Positions 37,164 to 46,802 of a stretch of 64,000 nt of DNA are shown piece by piece. Both the position numbers and the translations under genes were made by a program. The notes below the pieces were generated by a model, which was given only the letters and a program-made list of their open reading frames with translations, had not been told where the DNA came from and did no database searches. The stretch is from positions 1,054,001-1,118,000 of the forward strand of contig NZ_BCUT01000001.1 in assembly GCF_001591365.1 (NCBI RefSeq). The letters are read 5' to 3'. Positions within the stretch are counted from its first letter, which is position 1. Each line of letters starts with the position of its first letter. Source of the stretch: Variovorax paradoxus NBRC 15149 (GTDB lineage Bacteria > Pseudomonadota > Gammaproteobacteria > Burkholderiales > Burkholderiaceae_C).

Positions 37164-38684
37164 TCAATCGGCCGCGGGCTTGTCCTTGCGCAGGCTCGCG
37201 AACAGCGACCAGGCCATGCCGGCCAGCAGCAAGAGGCCGATGCCCAGCGCGCCCCACAGCCACCACTTGCGCGCCGGATCCGGCGGCGTGGGCACCGGCA
37301 ATTGCGCCGCCGCGGCCACTGCTGCATCGACGGCGGCCACCGGCGGCTGCGGCAGCACGACGGTGGCCTCGTCCGCCGCCACCGGCTTGTTCGCGCTGTA
37401 GCCCGGCAGCAGGGTGGCAAGCGCGAGCGCCGCGCCGGGCGGACCGCCCTGCACGGCGTTCTTCGGCGGCACGGCATTCCAGGCCAGCGAATAAGGCGCG
37501 GCACCTTGCGCCAGGAACACCAGCGTGCGCGGCGTGGCGCCCACCACAATCGACGGCGGCGCCGCGCCCAGCAGGCTCACCGGTCCGGCGGTGCGCAGCC
37601 GCAGGTGCGTGTAGCGCGCGCCGTCCAGCGCCAGCACCGGCGAGCGCGCCTCGCCGCCCGTTTGCGCAAGGCGGTACACCACCGTGTCGAGCAGCGGCAC
37701 CTCGCCCGCGCTGCCGGTGGGCGCCACAGGCGGGCGCTGCCGATGCCGCAGCGCATAGAGCGGATTGCGCGGCACGGGCGCCGGGTCGGCGGGAACCGTC
37801 GGTGTGGCGGCGAGCAGGCCCGAGATGCCGACCTGCGCCAGCGTGTTGACGTCGGCCAGGTCGATGCGCAGCGCTTCCACCGGCAGGCCGCGCGGCAGTG
37901 CGTAGTCGCAATGGTCGGCGCCGCAGCGCTCCGGCTTGAGCGCGCCGGACCATTGGAGCGGCGCCGCGGGTTCGGCCTCCTGCACGCTGTCGATTGCCAC
38001 GCCGGTCAGCGGCACGCCGTTCTGCGGATCGCTCCAGCGCAGGCGCAGGAAGCGCGCATGCACGCCGCCCAGTTCGACCGCGAGGCGTTCGATGGTCTGC
38101 CCGCCGTGCGCGAGCCGCACCAGCTGCTCCTCGCCTCCCACGGGCCGCCAGTGCCGCAGGTCGTCGCTGGCCTCCAGCCTGAAGGCGAACAGGCCGCGCG
38201 CCTCCGGCGCCACCTCGAAGCGCGCCTGCAGCAGGCCGCCCTTGAGCTGGCTCGCATCGATCAGCCACTGCGCCGCCTCGGCCTGCTGGCGCGCCGGCCT
38301 GCGGGCCAGCGCCAGCGAGCCGTCGGGCCGCACCCTGAAGCCCAGCGATGCATCGTCCGATGCATCTGCGGCACTCGCGGGCAGCGCAAAGATCGGCACT
38401 TCCTTCGAGCTGAAGCGCGGGGCCGCGGCCTCGTCGCGCAGCCATGCATAGGGCACGGCATTGCCGGTGGCATTGCGCACCCGGATGTCGCGCAGGTCGC
38501 TGCGCGCGGCCAGGCCGTGGATGCCCAGCGGCAGTGTGAGCCGGTAGTACGGCCCGCTGCCCTGCAGGGCAATGGGCGCGGTGGTGGCGGGCTGCGCGCC
38601 AGCCGCACCACACCAGGCCGCGGCCATGGCCACGGCGAGGCGAACACCCGCCAGGAGAAGCGACGGCTTCGTGTTCTGCTTCAT
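37164..38684 (-). CDS. DUF3999 family exported protein
   Basis: 506 residues. A signal peptide (cleavage near AGA-QPATT), a long beta-rich domain with F5/8-type discoidin-like segments (LEASDDLRHWRPV; RLRWSDPQNGVPLTG) and a single C-terminal helix (WLWGALGIGLLLLAGMAWSL) with a basic tail place the bulk in the periplasm. The start overlaps the DUF2339 stop by ATGA. DUF2339 and DUF3999 genes regularly occur as a pair, so they probably form one envelope complex. The function is not known. Confidence 0.84.
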   Translation of the reverse strand: MKQNTKPSLLLAGVRLAVAMAAAWCGAAGAQPATTAPIALQGSGPYYRLTLPLGIHGLAARSDLRDIRVRNATGNAVPYAWLRDEAAAPRFSSKEVPIFALPASAADASDDASLGFRVRPDGSLALARRPARQQAEAAQWLIDASQLKGGLLQARFEVAPEARGLFAFRLEASDDLRHWRPVGGEEQLVRLAHGGQTIERLAVELGGVHARFLRLRWSDPQNGVPLTGVAIDSVQEAEPAAPLQWSGALKPERCGADHCDYALPRGLPVEALRIDLADVNTLAQVGISGLLAATPTVPADPAPVPRNPLYALRHRQRPPVAPTGSAGEVPLLDTVVYRLAQTGGEARSPVLALDGARYTHLRLRTAGPVSLLGAAPPSIVVGATPRTLVFLAQGAAPYSLAWNAVPPKNAVQGGPPGAALALATLLPGYSANKPVAADEATVVLPQPPVAAVDAAVAAAAQLPVPTPPDPARKWWLWGALGIGLLLLAGMAWSLFASLRKDKPAAD

Positions 38685-41600
38685 GCTGCACCTCCTTCGG
38701 GCAACACAACATCTTTCTCCTTTTCGATCTTCTTTGGCGGCACGGGCGCGAAATAGCCCACCAGCAGCAGCAATGCGCCCACCGCGATGAACGACACGAT
38801 GCGGAACAACCCGCCCCGGTCCGCCAACTCGACAAAGAACAGTTTCAGCACCACAACGCCAAGCAGCGCCGCGCCGCCGACCCACAGGGTGCGCACCCCG
38901 CGTGCATGGCCGAGCACCATGGCGGCCACGCCGCAGACGGCCCAGGTGATCGAAAGCGCCGCCTGCGTGAGCCACGAGGCGTAGAGCGCATCGAAGCGCC
39001 ACTCGACGCCCGCATAGTGATGGCAGCTGCGCAGCACCATGCCCGTCAGGAGCGCCAGGCCGGTGAGGCCGAGCACGCCCTTCGCCACCATGGGCTGCAC
39101 GCGCGCGAACGACGCCTCGGGCAAGGCGCGCCACCACAGCACCAGCGCGAACAGCACCAGCCACTGCGCGAGTTCGAGCGGGTTCAAGAGCGGCACGTAG
39201 GGCAGCGGCGCCGCGTCGCCCGGGCTCGCGCCGTTGGTGACCCAGGCCCAGGCGAGCAGATAGGCCGCCACCGGCATCGCCGCGACTTCGAGGTAGGCGG
39301 CGCGGTATTCGGCCAGCGGCCAGCGCTGCAGCAGCGCGCGCGAGCGCAGCATCCACAGCGCCACCGCGGGCACGATGGCCCAGCCCAGCAATTGCCAGCT
39401 CGACCATTCCGCGCCGACGCGCCCGAGCTGCCACTGGCACTCGCGCGCCGCGAGCAGCACAAAGAACCAGAAGCCCGCCACGTGGAAAGGCACCAGCGCC
39501 GATGCGCCCAGCCAGCGCCTTTGCGCATGCAGCAGCCGCAGGTGCCACAGCAGCGCCAGCGGCCAGGCGATCCAGCCGAGCGCACGCGACGGCACGTAGA
39601 CCAGCGGCGCTGCCAGCGCAACGGCATGGACGGCGATCAGGCCGAGGTCCGGCAAGGTGGCCAAGGTCGCGCGGCCGAGCTGCGGCCAGCCGCGACGGTG
39701 CGCCACGAGCGCCGAAAGCGCGGAGGTCACGAGCACGATCGCCACCGCGGCCGCGGCCAGGTGCGCGGCCAGCCCGTTGCGGCGCAGTACCTCGCCACTT
39801 TCGTCGAGCCAGCCGAAGAGCCACCAGCCCAGCCCCCAGACCACCGGCAGCCACAGCGCCAGCGGATGGGCACACCAGTCGTTGATCCAGCGCTTGCGCG
39901 GAGCCGCCGCGCCGCCGGTGGCGCGCCGCCCTGCTTCGCCGCTGATCCAGCCGCCGGCCAGCAGCGCCGCGAGCCCCAGCACCACCGGCGTCCAGAAGCC
40001 CAGGTGCGCGAAAGCCGGCGGCGCGGCTTCGGCATGAAAGATGCGGCCGTAGATGTGAAGCAGCGCCGAGACAAGCTGCAGCACGCCCGCCAGCGCCGCG
40101 AGCGGCCCGTGCGCGATGCGCAGCGCCACCCAGAGCACCACGGTCGCCGTGATCGGCCACAGCAGCGCCGCCTGCGCAAGGCTCAGCTGGAACAGCATCG
40201 CCAGATGCAGCAGGCCCACGCCCGCGATCACCGCGATCGCATTGCCCAGCGACCACACCGGCTGGATGCCGCGCACCAATGCCGCGCGGTGCGCCTGCAG
40301 CATCGACCACGCGGCGCTGCCGAGCAGGCTCAGCGCGATCAGGCTCGCCGCCACTGCGCCCTGCCAGCCGCTCGCCAGCACCTCGTCGCCGCCGCGCGCG
40401 TCGACCGCCTGGTGCAGCGTGGCGATGAAGCCGGCCACCGCCAGCGCCTGCATGCCGTAGCTCACGAAAGCCAGCGGGCGCAGTTGCAAGCGCACCGCCA
40501 CCGCAAAGGCGATGGAGGCCAGCACCGCGGTGGCCGCCGCTGCCCATGGCGGCGTGAACCACTGCCACAGCAGCAGCGTGAGCGCACCCATGCCGAGCCA
40601 CGGCAGCGCGGTCCCCACGAGCGCCTCCCAGCCATTGCCTTCGTCGAGCCCGGCTCTGCGATGAATCGCCCACATCGCGAAGCCGCTGACCGCGACCAGC
40701 AGCGGCCCGATGACCGATCCCTGCAGCAGCGGATGCCCCGCCGCCGCGTCGAGCTGCGTGGCTTCGAGCAGCTTCCACACGGCGCCGGCAAACACCACGA
40801 ACGAGAAGGCGCGCGCATACACGCGCTGCTGCCGCGCGCCCAGCCAGTACATGCCGGCCGCTTCCACGGCCCAGGCCGCACCGGTCCACCGGCCTTCGAG
40901 GCCCAGCGGAATGGCGAGCGTGCCGAAGATCACGCCCACGATGGCGTAGGCCTCCGCCAGCAGCGCGAGGCCCTTGGGCTGCGTGGCGAACACCAGGCGG
41001 CCCAGCACCAGGTAGAAGGCCGCAAGCGCCATGGCCGAGAACGCCGCGCCGTATTCCCACGGCTGCATCAGCAGCACCTGCATGCCGAAGGCGACCATGG
41101 GCGTGCCGAACACCAGCGAGCTGTCGACGCGGCCCGCACGGCGCAGCGTATCGAGCGCACGCGCGGCCAGCGGCTGCGCGGGCTGCACCGGCGCGTCGAA
41201 CAATGTGCGGCGCGCGAACAGCAGGCCGATGGCGACGAACAGCAGGAAGAACACCAGCAGGAAGGGCTGCACGATGCCGTACTGGTCGGGCGTGTAGTAC
41301 CTGTGCGCCCAGCCCGCGGCCAGCGTGAAGGTGCCGACGAAGCCGATCAGGTTCAGCACGCGCCAGGCCTTGAACCATGCGATCAGCACGATGCCCACGT
41401 CGAGCACCAGCAGGTAGGTAAAAAGCCCCACCGGCCGGTTCTGCCCGGTGGACGCGAGCACCGGCGCCGCAAAGCCCTCGAGCACCGCAACGATGGCCAG
41501 CAGCGGCGCGTTCTGCAGCACCGCGAGCACCGCGCTCAGCACGGCCACGCCGAACAGGAAGGCGAAGCCGGCGGTCGGCGGCAGCAGCTCGTGCAGCTTC

Positions 41601-42400
41601 ATCGCCGCCAGCGTCGTCAGGTAGAACACGCCGATGCCGGCGCCCTGCAGGATCAGCGCGTAGCCGGTGCGCTTGCGGCGCAGCAGCCAGCCCAGCGCGA
41701 GCAGGCCCACGCCCACCAGCGCCACGGCCGCATAGCGCAGCTCGACAGGCACCGTGACGCGCTCGGCCGTGTAGCGCAGCAGGAAGGCCAGCCCCAGGAA
41801 GAGGATCAGCACGCCGAGCTTCACCAGCATGTTGCCGCCGAAGACCAGGTTGGCGATGGGCGCGGGCAGGCGGTCGCGCAGCGGGACCGGCGGTGGTGGT
41901 GGCGGCGGTGGCGGGCGCCGCGGTGTTGCCGGCATGGCCGCGGGCGGCCTGGCGGGCGCGGCGGCTTCGGGCGGCGGCTGGATTGCTGCGGGCCGGATCT
42001 CCGTCAGCGGAACATGCGCCGCGGCCACACCTGCATCGGCCACTGCCGCGGGCCGCACGGCAAGCGGCACGGGCGGCGCGGCCTCAGTTGCCTGATCGAC
42101 AACTGGCGCAGCCACCGCACCACCGGCCCCCTGCGCCAGCCGCTGCTCCAGCAGGCTCACGCGCTGTTCGAGTTCGGCCACGCGCTGCTGCAGCGTCGAG
42201 GTGCTGCCTGCGGGTGGCGCGGCCGCACCGCTGGAAGGCTGTGCGCTCTCAGCCTCGCTGCGCGCGGGTCCGGCGGCGGTTTTCTTGCCGATGATCTTCG
42301 GCAGCGCGAACGCGCCGACCACCGCCAGGATCAGTGCGGCCGGAACCGATTCAGCCAGGGCCCCGATGAAAAGGCCGGCGATCATGCCAAGGAACCACAT
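38681..42400 (-). CDS. DUF2339 polytopic membrane protein
   Basis: 1239 residues. After an N-terminal helix come a coiled coil (LQQRVAELEQRVSLLEQRL) and a Pro-rich linker, then the remainder is a run of hydrophobic helices, more than twenty. Start: ATG 42400 has GGGGAG six bases before it; a TTG two codons earlier is less likely. It is paired and translationally coupled with DUF3999. The role is unknown; its size and architecture suggest a transport or envelope-assembly scaffold, but that is only inference. Confidence 0.86.
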   Translation of the reverse strand: MWFLGMIAGLFIGALAESVPAALILAVVGAFALPKIIGKKTAAGPARSEAESAQPSSGAAAPPAGSTSTLQQRVAELEQRVSLLEQRLAQGAGGAVAAPVVDQATEAAPPVPLAVRPAAVADAGVAAAHVPLTEIRPAAIQPPPEAAAPARPPAAMPATPRRPPPPPPPPPVPLRDRLPAPIANLVFGGNMLVKLGVLILFLGLAFLLRYTAERVTVPVELRYAAVALVGVGLLALGWLLRRKRTGYALILQGAGIGVFYLTTLAAMKLHELLPPTAGFAFLFGVAVLSAVLAVLQNAPLLAIVAVLEGFAAPVLASTGQNRPVGLFTYLLVLDVGIVLIAWFKAWRVLNLIGFVGTFTLAAGWAHRYYTPDQYGIVQPFLLVFFLLFVAIGLLFARRTLFDAPVQPAQPLAARALDTLRRAGRVDSSLVFGTPMVAFGMQVLLMQPWEYGAAFSAMALAAFYLVLGRLVFATQPKGLALLAEAYAIVGVIFGTLAIPLGLEGRWTGAAWAVEAAGMYWLGARQQRVYARAFSFVVFAGAVWKLLEATQLDAAAGHPLLQGSVIGPLLVAVSGFAMWAIHRRAGLDEGNGWEALVGTALPWLGMGALTLLLWQWFTPPWAAAATAVLASIAFAVAVRLQLRPLAFVSYGMQALAVAGFIATLHQAVDARGGDEVLASGWQGAVAASLIALSLLGSAAWSMLQAHRAALVRGIQPVWSLGNAIAVIAGVGLLHLAMLFQLSLAQAALLWPITATVVLWVALRIAHGPLAALAGVLQLVSALLHIYGRIFHAEAAPPAFAHLGFWTPVVLGLAALLAGGWISGEAGRRATGGAAAPRKRWINDWCAHPLALWLPVVWGLGWWLFGWLDESGEVLRRNGLAAHLAAAAVAIVLVTSALSALVAHRRGWPQLGRATLATLPDLGLIAVHAVALAAPLVYVPSRALGWIAWPLALLWHLRLLHAQRRWLGASALVPFHVAGFWFFVLLAARECQWQLGRVGAEWSSWQLLGWAIVPAVALWMLRSRALLQRWPLAEYRAAYLEVAAMPVAAYLLAWAWVTNGASPGDAAPLPYVPLLNPLELAQWLVLFALVLWWRALPEASFARVQPMVAKGVLGLTGLALLTGMVLRSCHHYAGVEWRFDALYASWLTQAALSITWAVCGVAAMVLGHARGVRTLWVGGAALLGVVVLKLFFVELADRGGLFRIVSFIAVGALLLLVGYFAPVPPKKIEKEKDVVLPEGGAA

Positions 42401-42489
42401 CCTCAACTCCCCCGTTTTTGGCGAGCATGGAGTGTACGGCGGTTGCCCGACTAAAAATCGCTCAAAAAGCCCGTGGTTACTGCGGCCTC

Positions 42490-42510
42490 AGCTATTTGTT
42501 TAATAGCAGC
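42490..42510. repeat. GCTAT...ATAGC dispersed element, copy 2
   Basis: A-GCTATT-TGTTT-AATAGC-AGC, in the gap between the DUF2339 start and the helicase stop. It shares the GCTAT/ATAGC palindrome and an AGC/GCG tail with the copy at 25471. Next to it GCTCAC-ACCGGC-GTGAGC (42515-42532) forms a second hairpin over the helicase stop codon. No run of T follows either. Confidence 0.5.
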
Positions 42511-42516
42511 GCGCGC

Positions 42517-44946
42517 TCACACCGGCGTGAGCTTGGCCACAGACAGCGCAAGCCACTTCACGCCATGGCGCGCAAACTTGACCTGCGCGCGCGCGTCGTC
42601 GCCGCTGCCTTCGAGCGACAGCACCGTGCCTTCGCCGAACTTGTTGTGGAACACCTGCATGCCCGAGCGCAGGCCGTGCGAGGGCGCGGCCTTCTGCGGC
42701 GGCACCGGCGGGCTCGCGAAAGTGTCCTTGCTGCCGCCGTAGCCGCCACCGCTGCTGTAACTGCCGCCACCGCCGCGCGTGCTCGCATAGCCGCCGCCAT
42801 AGCCGAAGGCCGAGGGCGTGAAGGCCTGGTTCTTTGGCGTGAGCCACTTGAGCGCGCCTTCGGGCAACTCCTCGAAGAAGCGGCTCTTCACGTTGTAGCG
42901 CGTCTGGCCGTGCAGCATGCGCGTCTGCGAATGGCTCAGGTACAGGCGCTTGCGTGCGCGCGTGATCGCCACGTACATCAGGCGGCGCTCTTCCTCGAGG
43001 CTCTCGAAGTCGCTCATCGAGTTCTCGTGCGGGAACAGGCCCTCTTCCATGCCGGTGATGAACACGCAGTCGAACTCCAGGCCCTTGGCGGCGTGGACGG
43101 TCATGAGCTGCACCGCGTCCTGCCCGGCCTGCGCCTGGTTGTCGCCCGACTCGAGCGCCGCATGCGTGAGGAAGGCGGCCAGCGGGCTCAGCGTTTCGCC
43201 GGTTTCGGCATCGGGCGCGAGCGGCTCGTCGATGACGGGCCGGTTCGGGTCCAGGCCCTGGCTCGCGGGCGACTGGCGCAGTTCGTCGATGGGCAGCGCC
43301 ACGGCATCGCGGCCGAAGCCTTCCTGCGTGACGAAACTCTCGGCCGCATTCACCAGTTCTTCCAGGTTCTCGATGCGGTCGGCGCCTTCGCGGTCGGCCT
43401 TGTAGTGTTCGACGAGGCCGCTGTGGTCGAGCACCAGCTCGATGATCTCGCGCAGGCTCGCGCCCTGCGTCTGCTCGCGCAGCACGTCGATCTTAGCGAC
43501 GAAGGCCGTGAGGTTCGAGCCCGCCTTGCCGCCGACGGCATGCACCGCGTCGTGCAGCGAGCGGCCGGCCGTGCGCGCCGCGTCCTGCAGCTGTTCCAGC
43601 GTGCGCGCACCGATGCCGCGCGGCGGAAAGTTGACCACGCGCAGGAAGCTGGTGTCGTCGTCCTTGTTCTCGAGCAGGCGCAGGTAGGCCAGCGCGTGCT
43701 TGATTTCGGCGCGCTCGAAGAAGCGCAGGCCCCCATACACGCGGTACGGCACCGAGGCGTTGAAGAGCGCCGTCTCGATCACCCGGCTCTGCGCATTGCT
43801 GCGGTAGAGCACGGCCATTTCCTTGCGGTCGAAGCCGTCGCGCACGAGCTGGCGCATTTCCTCGACCATCCACTGCGCCTCGGCCAGGTCGGTGGGCGAC
43901 TCGTACACGCGCACCGGCTCGCCGGGGCCCTGGTCGGTGCGCAGGTTCTTGCCCAGGCGCTTCTTGTTGTGGCTGATGAGCTCGTTGGCCGAGTCGAGGA
44001 TGTTGCTGTAGCTGCGGTAGTTCTGCTCCAGCTTGATCTGGTGGCGCACATCGAACTCGCGCACGAAGTCGGCCATGTTGCCCACGCGTGCGCCGCGAAA
44101 GGCGTAGATGCTCTGGTCATCGTCGCCCACGGCAATCACGCTGTTGTTCTCGCCCGGCACGAACTGGCCTCCGGCCGCGGTGCTGCCCGAGAGCATCTTG
44201 ATCCATGCGTACTGCAGGCGGTTGGTGTCCTGGAACTCGTCGATCAGGATGTGGCGGAAGCGCCGCTGGTAGTGCTCGCGCACCGGGTCGTTGTCGCGCA
44301 GCAGTTCGTAGCTGCGCAGCATGAGTTCGCCGAAGTCGACCACGCCTTCGCGCTGGCACTGCTCTTCGTAGAGCTGGTAGAGCTCGACCTTCTTGCGGTC
44401 GTCTTCCGTGCGGATCTCCACGTCCTTCGGGCGCAGGCCGTCTTCCTTGGCGCCGGCAATGAACCACTGGGTCTGCTTGGCCGGAAAGCGCTCGTCGTCG
44501 ACGTTGAACTGCTTCATGAGCCGCTTGATGGCCGAGAGCTGGTCCTGCGTGTCGAGGATCTGGAAGGTGGACGGCAGGTTGGCCAGCTTCCAGTGCGCGC
44601 GCAAAAAGCGGTTGCACAGGCCATGGAAGGTGCCGATCCACATGCCGCGCACGTTGACCGGCAGCATTGCCGTGAGCCGCGTCATCATTTCCTTGGCGGC
44701 CTTGTTGGTGAAGGTCACGGCCAGGATGCCGCCGGGGGAGACCTGGCCGGTCTGCAGCAGCCAGGCGATGCGGGTGGTCAGCACCCGCGTCTTGCCCGAA
44801 CCGGCGCCGGCAAGGATCAGCGCATTGCCCGCAGGCAAGGTGACCGCGGCACGCTGCTCGGGGTTGAGGTTGGCAAGCAGGGGCGAATCGGCCGCTGGGG
44901 ATGGGGGTGCGCCGGCAGTGGCGTCGTACGAGCCGAAAAGAGACAT
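42517..44946 (-). CDS. uvrD: UvrD/PcrA-type DNA helicase
   Basis: 809 residues, superfamily 1A. N-terminal Q-motif region LNPEQRAAVTLP, Walker A LAGAGSGKTRVLTTRI, motif III VGDDDQSIYAFRGA, motif IV-VI blocks EQNYRSYSNIL, VMTVHAAKGLEFD-like (QLMTVHAAKGLEFDCVF) and YVAITRARKRLYLSH. A Gly/Ser/Tyr-rich linker (residues about 705-740) and a C-terminal Tudor-like segment (FHNKFGEGTVLSLEGSGDD) follow. It unwinds DNA in excision and mismatch repair. Rep is a less likely label because of the C-terminal extension. Confidence 0.94.
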   Translation of the reverse strand: MSLFGSYDATAGAPPSPAADSPLLANLNPEQRAAVTLPAGNALILAGAGSGKTRVLTTRIAWLLQTGQVSPGGILAVTFTNKAAKEMMTRLTAMLPVNVRGMWIGTFHGLCNRFLRAHWKLANLPSTFQILDTQDQLSAIKRLMKQFNVDDERFPAKQTQWFIAGAKEDGLRPKDVEIRTEDDRKKVELYQLYEEQCQREGVVDFGELMLRSYELLRDNDPVREHYQRRFRHILIDEFQDTNRLQYAWIKMLSGSTAAGGQFVPGENNSVIAVGDDDQSIYAFRGARVGNMADFVREFDVRHQIKLEQNYRSYSNILDSANELISHNKKRLGKNLRTDQGPGEPVRVYESPTDLAEAQWMVEEMRQLVRDGFDRKEMAVLYRSNAQSRVIETALFNASVPYRVYGGLRFFERAEIKHALAYLRLLENKDDDTSFLRVVNFPPRGIGARTLEQLQDAARTAGRSLHDAVHAVGGKAGSNLTAFVAKIDVLREQTQGASLREIIELVLDHSGLVEHYKADREGADRIENLEELVNAAESFVTQEGFGRDAVALPIDELRQSPASQGLDPNRPVIDEPLAPDAETGETLSPLAAFLTHAALESGDNQAQAGQDAVQLMTVHAAKGLEFDCVFITGMEEGLFPHENSMSDFESLEEERRLMYVAITRARKRLYLSHSQTRMLHGQTRYNVKSRFFEELPEGALKWLTPKNQAFTPSAFGYGGGYASTRGGGGSYSSGGGYGGSKDTFASPPVPPQKAAPSHGLRSGMQVFHNKFGEGTVLSLEGSGDDARAQVKFARHGVKWLALSVAKLTPV

Positions 44947-45007
44947 CCCGGCATTGTAGGAAGCCGGGGCGTCCCGACGCGGCGGCGGGGTTGCCCGCGC
45001 CCTTCTT

Positions 45008-45469
45008 TTACTTCACGAGTTTCAGCGTGCCCTTCATGATCGACGAATGGCCCGGGAAGGAGCAGAAGAAGGTGTAGCTGTCGGCCGCGCCCAGCTTGGC
45101 GACCGGAAAGCTCACGCTGTCGCTTTCGCCGCCGCCCACGACCTTGGTGTGCGCCACGACGCGCGCGTCGCCGGCCTTCACATAATCTTGCGGCAGGCCG
45201 GCAGCAACGCCGTCGGCGGCGACCGCCTGCACGTCGGCCGTCTTGGCAAGCACCCAGTTGTGGCCCATGGCCTGCTTCGGCAGCTTGCCGGCGTGCTTGA
45301 GCTTGACGGTGAATTCCTTGCAGCTCTTGCTCACCTCGATGGCAGGCTTGTTGAACTGCATGGCGTCGTTGCCTTCGATCTCCACGCTGCAGTCGGCAGC
45401 GAAGGCGGAGGAAGCGGCGAGAGAAGCGAGCGCCAGAACGGCGGTGGCGGCGAGGCGGCGGCGAAGCAT
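45008..45469 (-). CDS. azu: Azurin (class I blue copper protein)
   Basis: 153 residues: a 24-residue signal peptide ending SAFA, then a 129-residue mature protein, exactly the standard azurin length. Copper ligands fall at the classic mature positions: His46 (MGHNWV), Cys112, His117 and Met121 ([10 protein letters not shown]). The disulfide Cys3-Cys26 is present. It carries electrons in the periplasm between cytochromes, for example to nitrite reductase or peroxidase. It is monocistronic on the minus strand. Confidence 0.97.
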   Translation of the reverse strand: MLRRRLAATAVLALASLAASSAFAADCSVEIEGNDAMQFNKPAIEVSKSCKEFTVKLKHAGKLPKQAMGHNWVLAKTADVQAVAADGVAAGLPQDYVKAGDARVVAHTKVVGGGESDSVSFPVAKLGAADSYTFFCSFPGHSSIMKGTLKLVK

Positions 45470-45673
45470 GGGAACGGTCTCCAGAAGAAGAAATGAACGG
45501 GGCGCAAGAGGTGCTGCGCCAGCGGCATTGTCGAGCGCGCCCGCCGCGCGGCACTGATCTGCGTCAAATGGTACTGCTGCGGGGCGCGCTTCGCCAATAC
45601 GGCCCGGCCGGGCAGACCGGCTGGCGAATAAGGTCTATACGAAAGCGCGCAGGAAGGCGCGGCGCCACCTCCC

Positions 45674-45744
45674 TATAATCAATCACCGGGCCCAAGTTTC
45701 TTGTCGCCCGGTTTTTTGTGCCTGCATGGCGCCAATGACCGGGC
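45674..45744 (+). promoter_or_regulatory. guaC leader: TATAAT, terminator hairpin and competing arm
   Basis: The 344-bp gap between azurin and guaC holds a perfect TATAAT (45674-45679), though no matching -35. Immediately after it, ACCGGGC (45685-45691) pairs with GCCCGGT (45706-45712), with an inner CAAG-TTT-CTTG, and TTTTT follows (45713-45717): a strong plus-strand intrinsic terminator. No plus-strand gene precedes it. A second ACCGGGC (45738-45744) repeats the first arm and could pair with GCCCGGT instead. This looks like an attenuator for guaC. The remaining upstream part (45470-45670) shows nothing I recognise. Confidence 0.55.
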
Positions 45745-45813
45745 CGGGACCAAGCGCCCACGCCGCTCCGAAATCGTTCGGCGGCGCACCTTTCACAGGA
45801 AGCTTGGTTTCTC

Positions 45814-46791
45814 ATGCAGATCTTCGATTACGACAACATCCTTTTGCTTCCGCGCAAGTGCCGCGTGGAAAGCCGCTCGGAGTGCGACGCCAGCGTGACG
45901 CTCGGCGCGCGCAGCTTCCGCCTGCCGGTGGTGCCGGCCAACATGAAGACGGTGGTGGACGAGCCGATCTGCCTGTGGCTCGCGCAGAACGGCTACTTCT
46001 ACGTGATGCACCGCTTCGACCTGGACAACGTGAAGTTCGTCAAGCAGATGCACGCCAAGGGCGTGTTCGCCTCGATCTCGCTGGGCGTGAAGAAGCCCGA
46101 CTACGACACCGTCGACCAGCTGGTGGCCGAGGGCCTGGTGCCCGAATACATCACGATCGACATCGCGCACGGCCATGCCGACAGCGTGAAGAACATGATC
46201 GGCTACCTCAAGCAGAAGCTGCCGGGCTCCTTCGTGATTGCCGGCAACATCGGCACGCCCGAAGCGGTGATCGACCTCGAAAACTGGGGCGCCGACGCCA
46301 CCAAGGTCGGCATCGGCCCGGGCAAGGTCTGCATCACCAAGCTCAAGACCGGCTTCGGCACCGGCGGCTGGCAGCTCAGCGCGCTCAAGTGGTGCGCGCG
46401 CGTGGCAACCAAGCCGATCATCGCGGACGGCGGCATTCGCGACCATGGCGACATTGCCAAGAGCGTGCGCTTCGGCGCCTCGATGGTGATGATCGGCTCG
46501 CTCTTTGCGGGGCACGAGGAATCGCCGGGCCGCACCGTCGAGGTCGACGGCACGCTCTTCAAGGAGTACTACGGCTCCGCCAGCGACTTCAACAAGGGCG
46601 AATACAAGCACGTCGAGGGCAAGCGCATCCTCGAGCCCATCAAGGGCAAGCTGGCCGACACGCTGATCGAGATGGAGCAGGACGTGCAAAGCTCCATCAG
46701 CTACGCGGGCGGCCGCGCGCTGATGGACATCCGCAAGGTCAACTACGTCACGCTCGGCGGCGACAACGCGGGCGAGCACCTGCTGATGTAG
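45814..46791 (+). CDS. guaC: GMP reductase
   Basis: 325 residues, an IMPDH/GMPR TIM-barrel without the CBS insert. The start [20 protein letters not shown] is family-typical; the catalytic cysteine is in [12 protein letters not shown] and the flap/phosphate region is [16 protein letters not shown]. It converts GMP to IMP with NADPH, salvaging guanine nucleotides. It resembles the shorter Firmicutes-type GuaC more than the E. coli type (length 325 against 347). The leader carries a possible attenuator. Confidence 0.95.
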   Translation: MQIFDYDNILLLPRKCRVESRSECDASVTLGARSFRLPVVPANMKTVVDEPICLWLAQNGYFYVMHRFDLDNVKFVKQMHAKGVFASISLGVKKPDYDTVDQLVAEGLVPEYITIDIAHGHADSVKNMIGYLKQKLPGSFVIAGNIGTPEAVIDLENWGADATKVGIGPGKVCITKLKTGFGTGGWQLSALKWCARVATKPIIADGGIRDHGDIAKSVRFGASMVMIGSLFAGHEESPGRTVEVDGTLFKEYYGSASDFNKGEYKHVEGKRILEPIKGKLADTLIEMEQDVQSSISYAGGRALMDIRKVNYVTLGGDNAGEHLLM

Positions 46792-46802
46792 GCACGGCCG
46801 GG

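Noticed and set aside
38906..42454. 1182-codon plus-strand frame opposite the DUF2339 gene
   Set aside because: Arg/Gln/His-rich shadow of a membrane protein gene; no start signal or motif.
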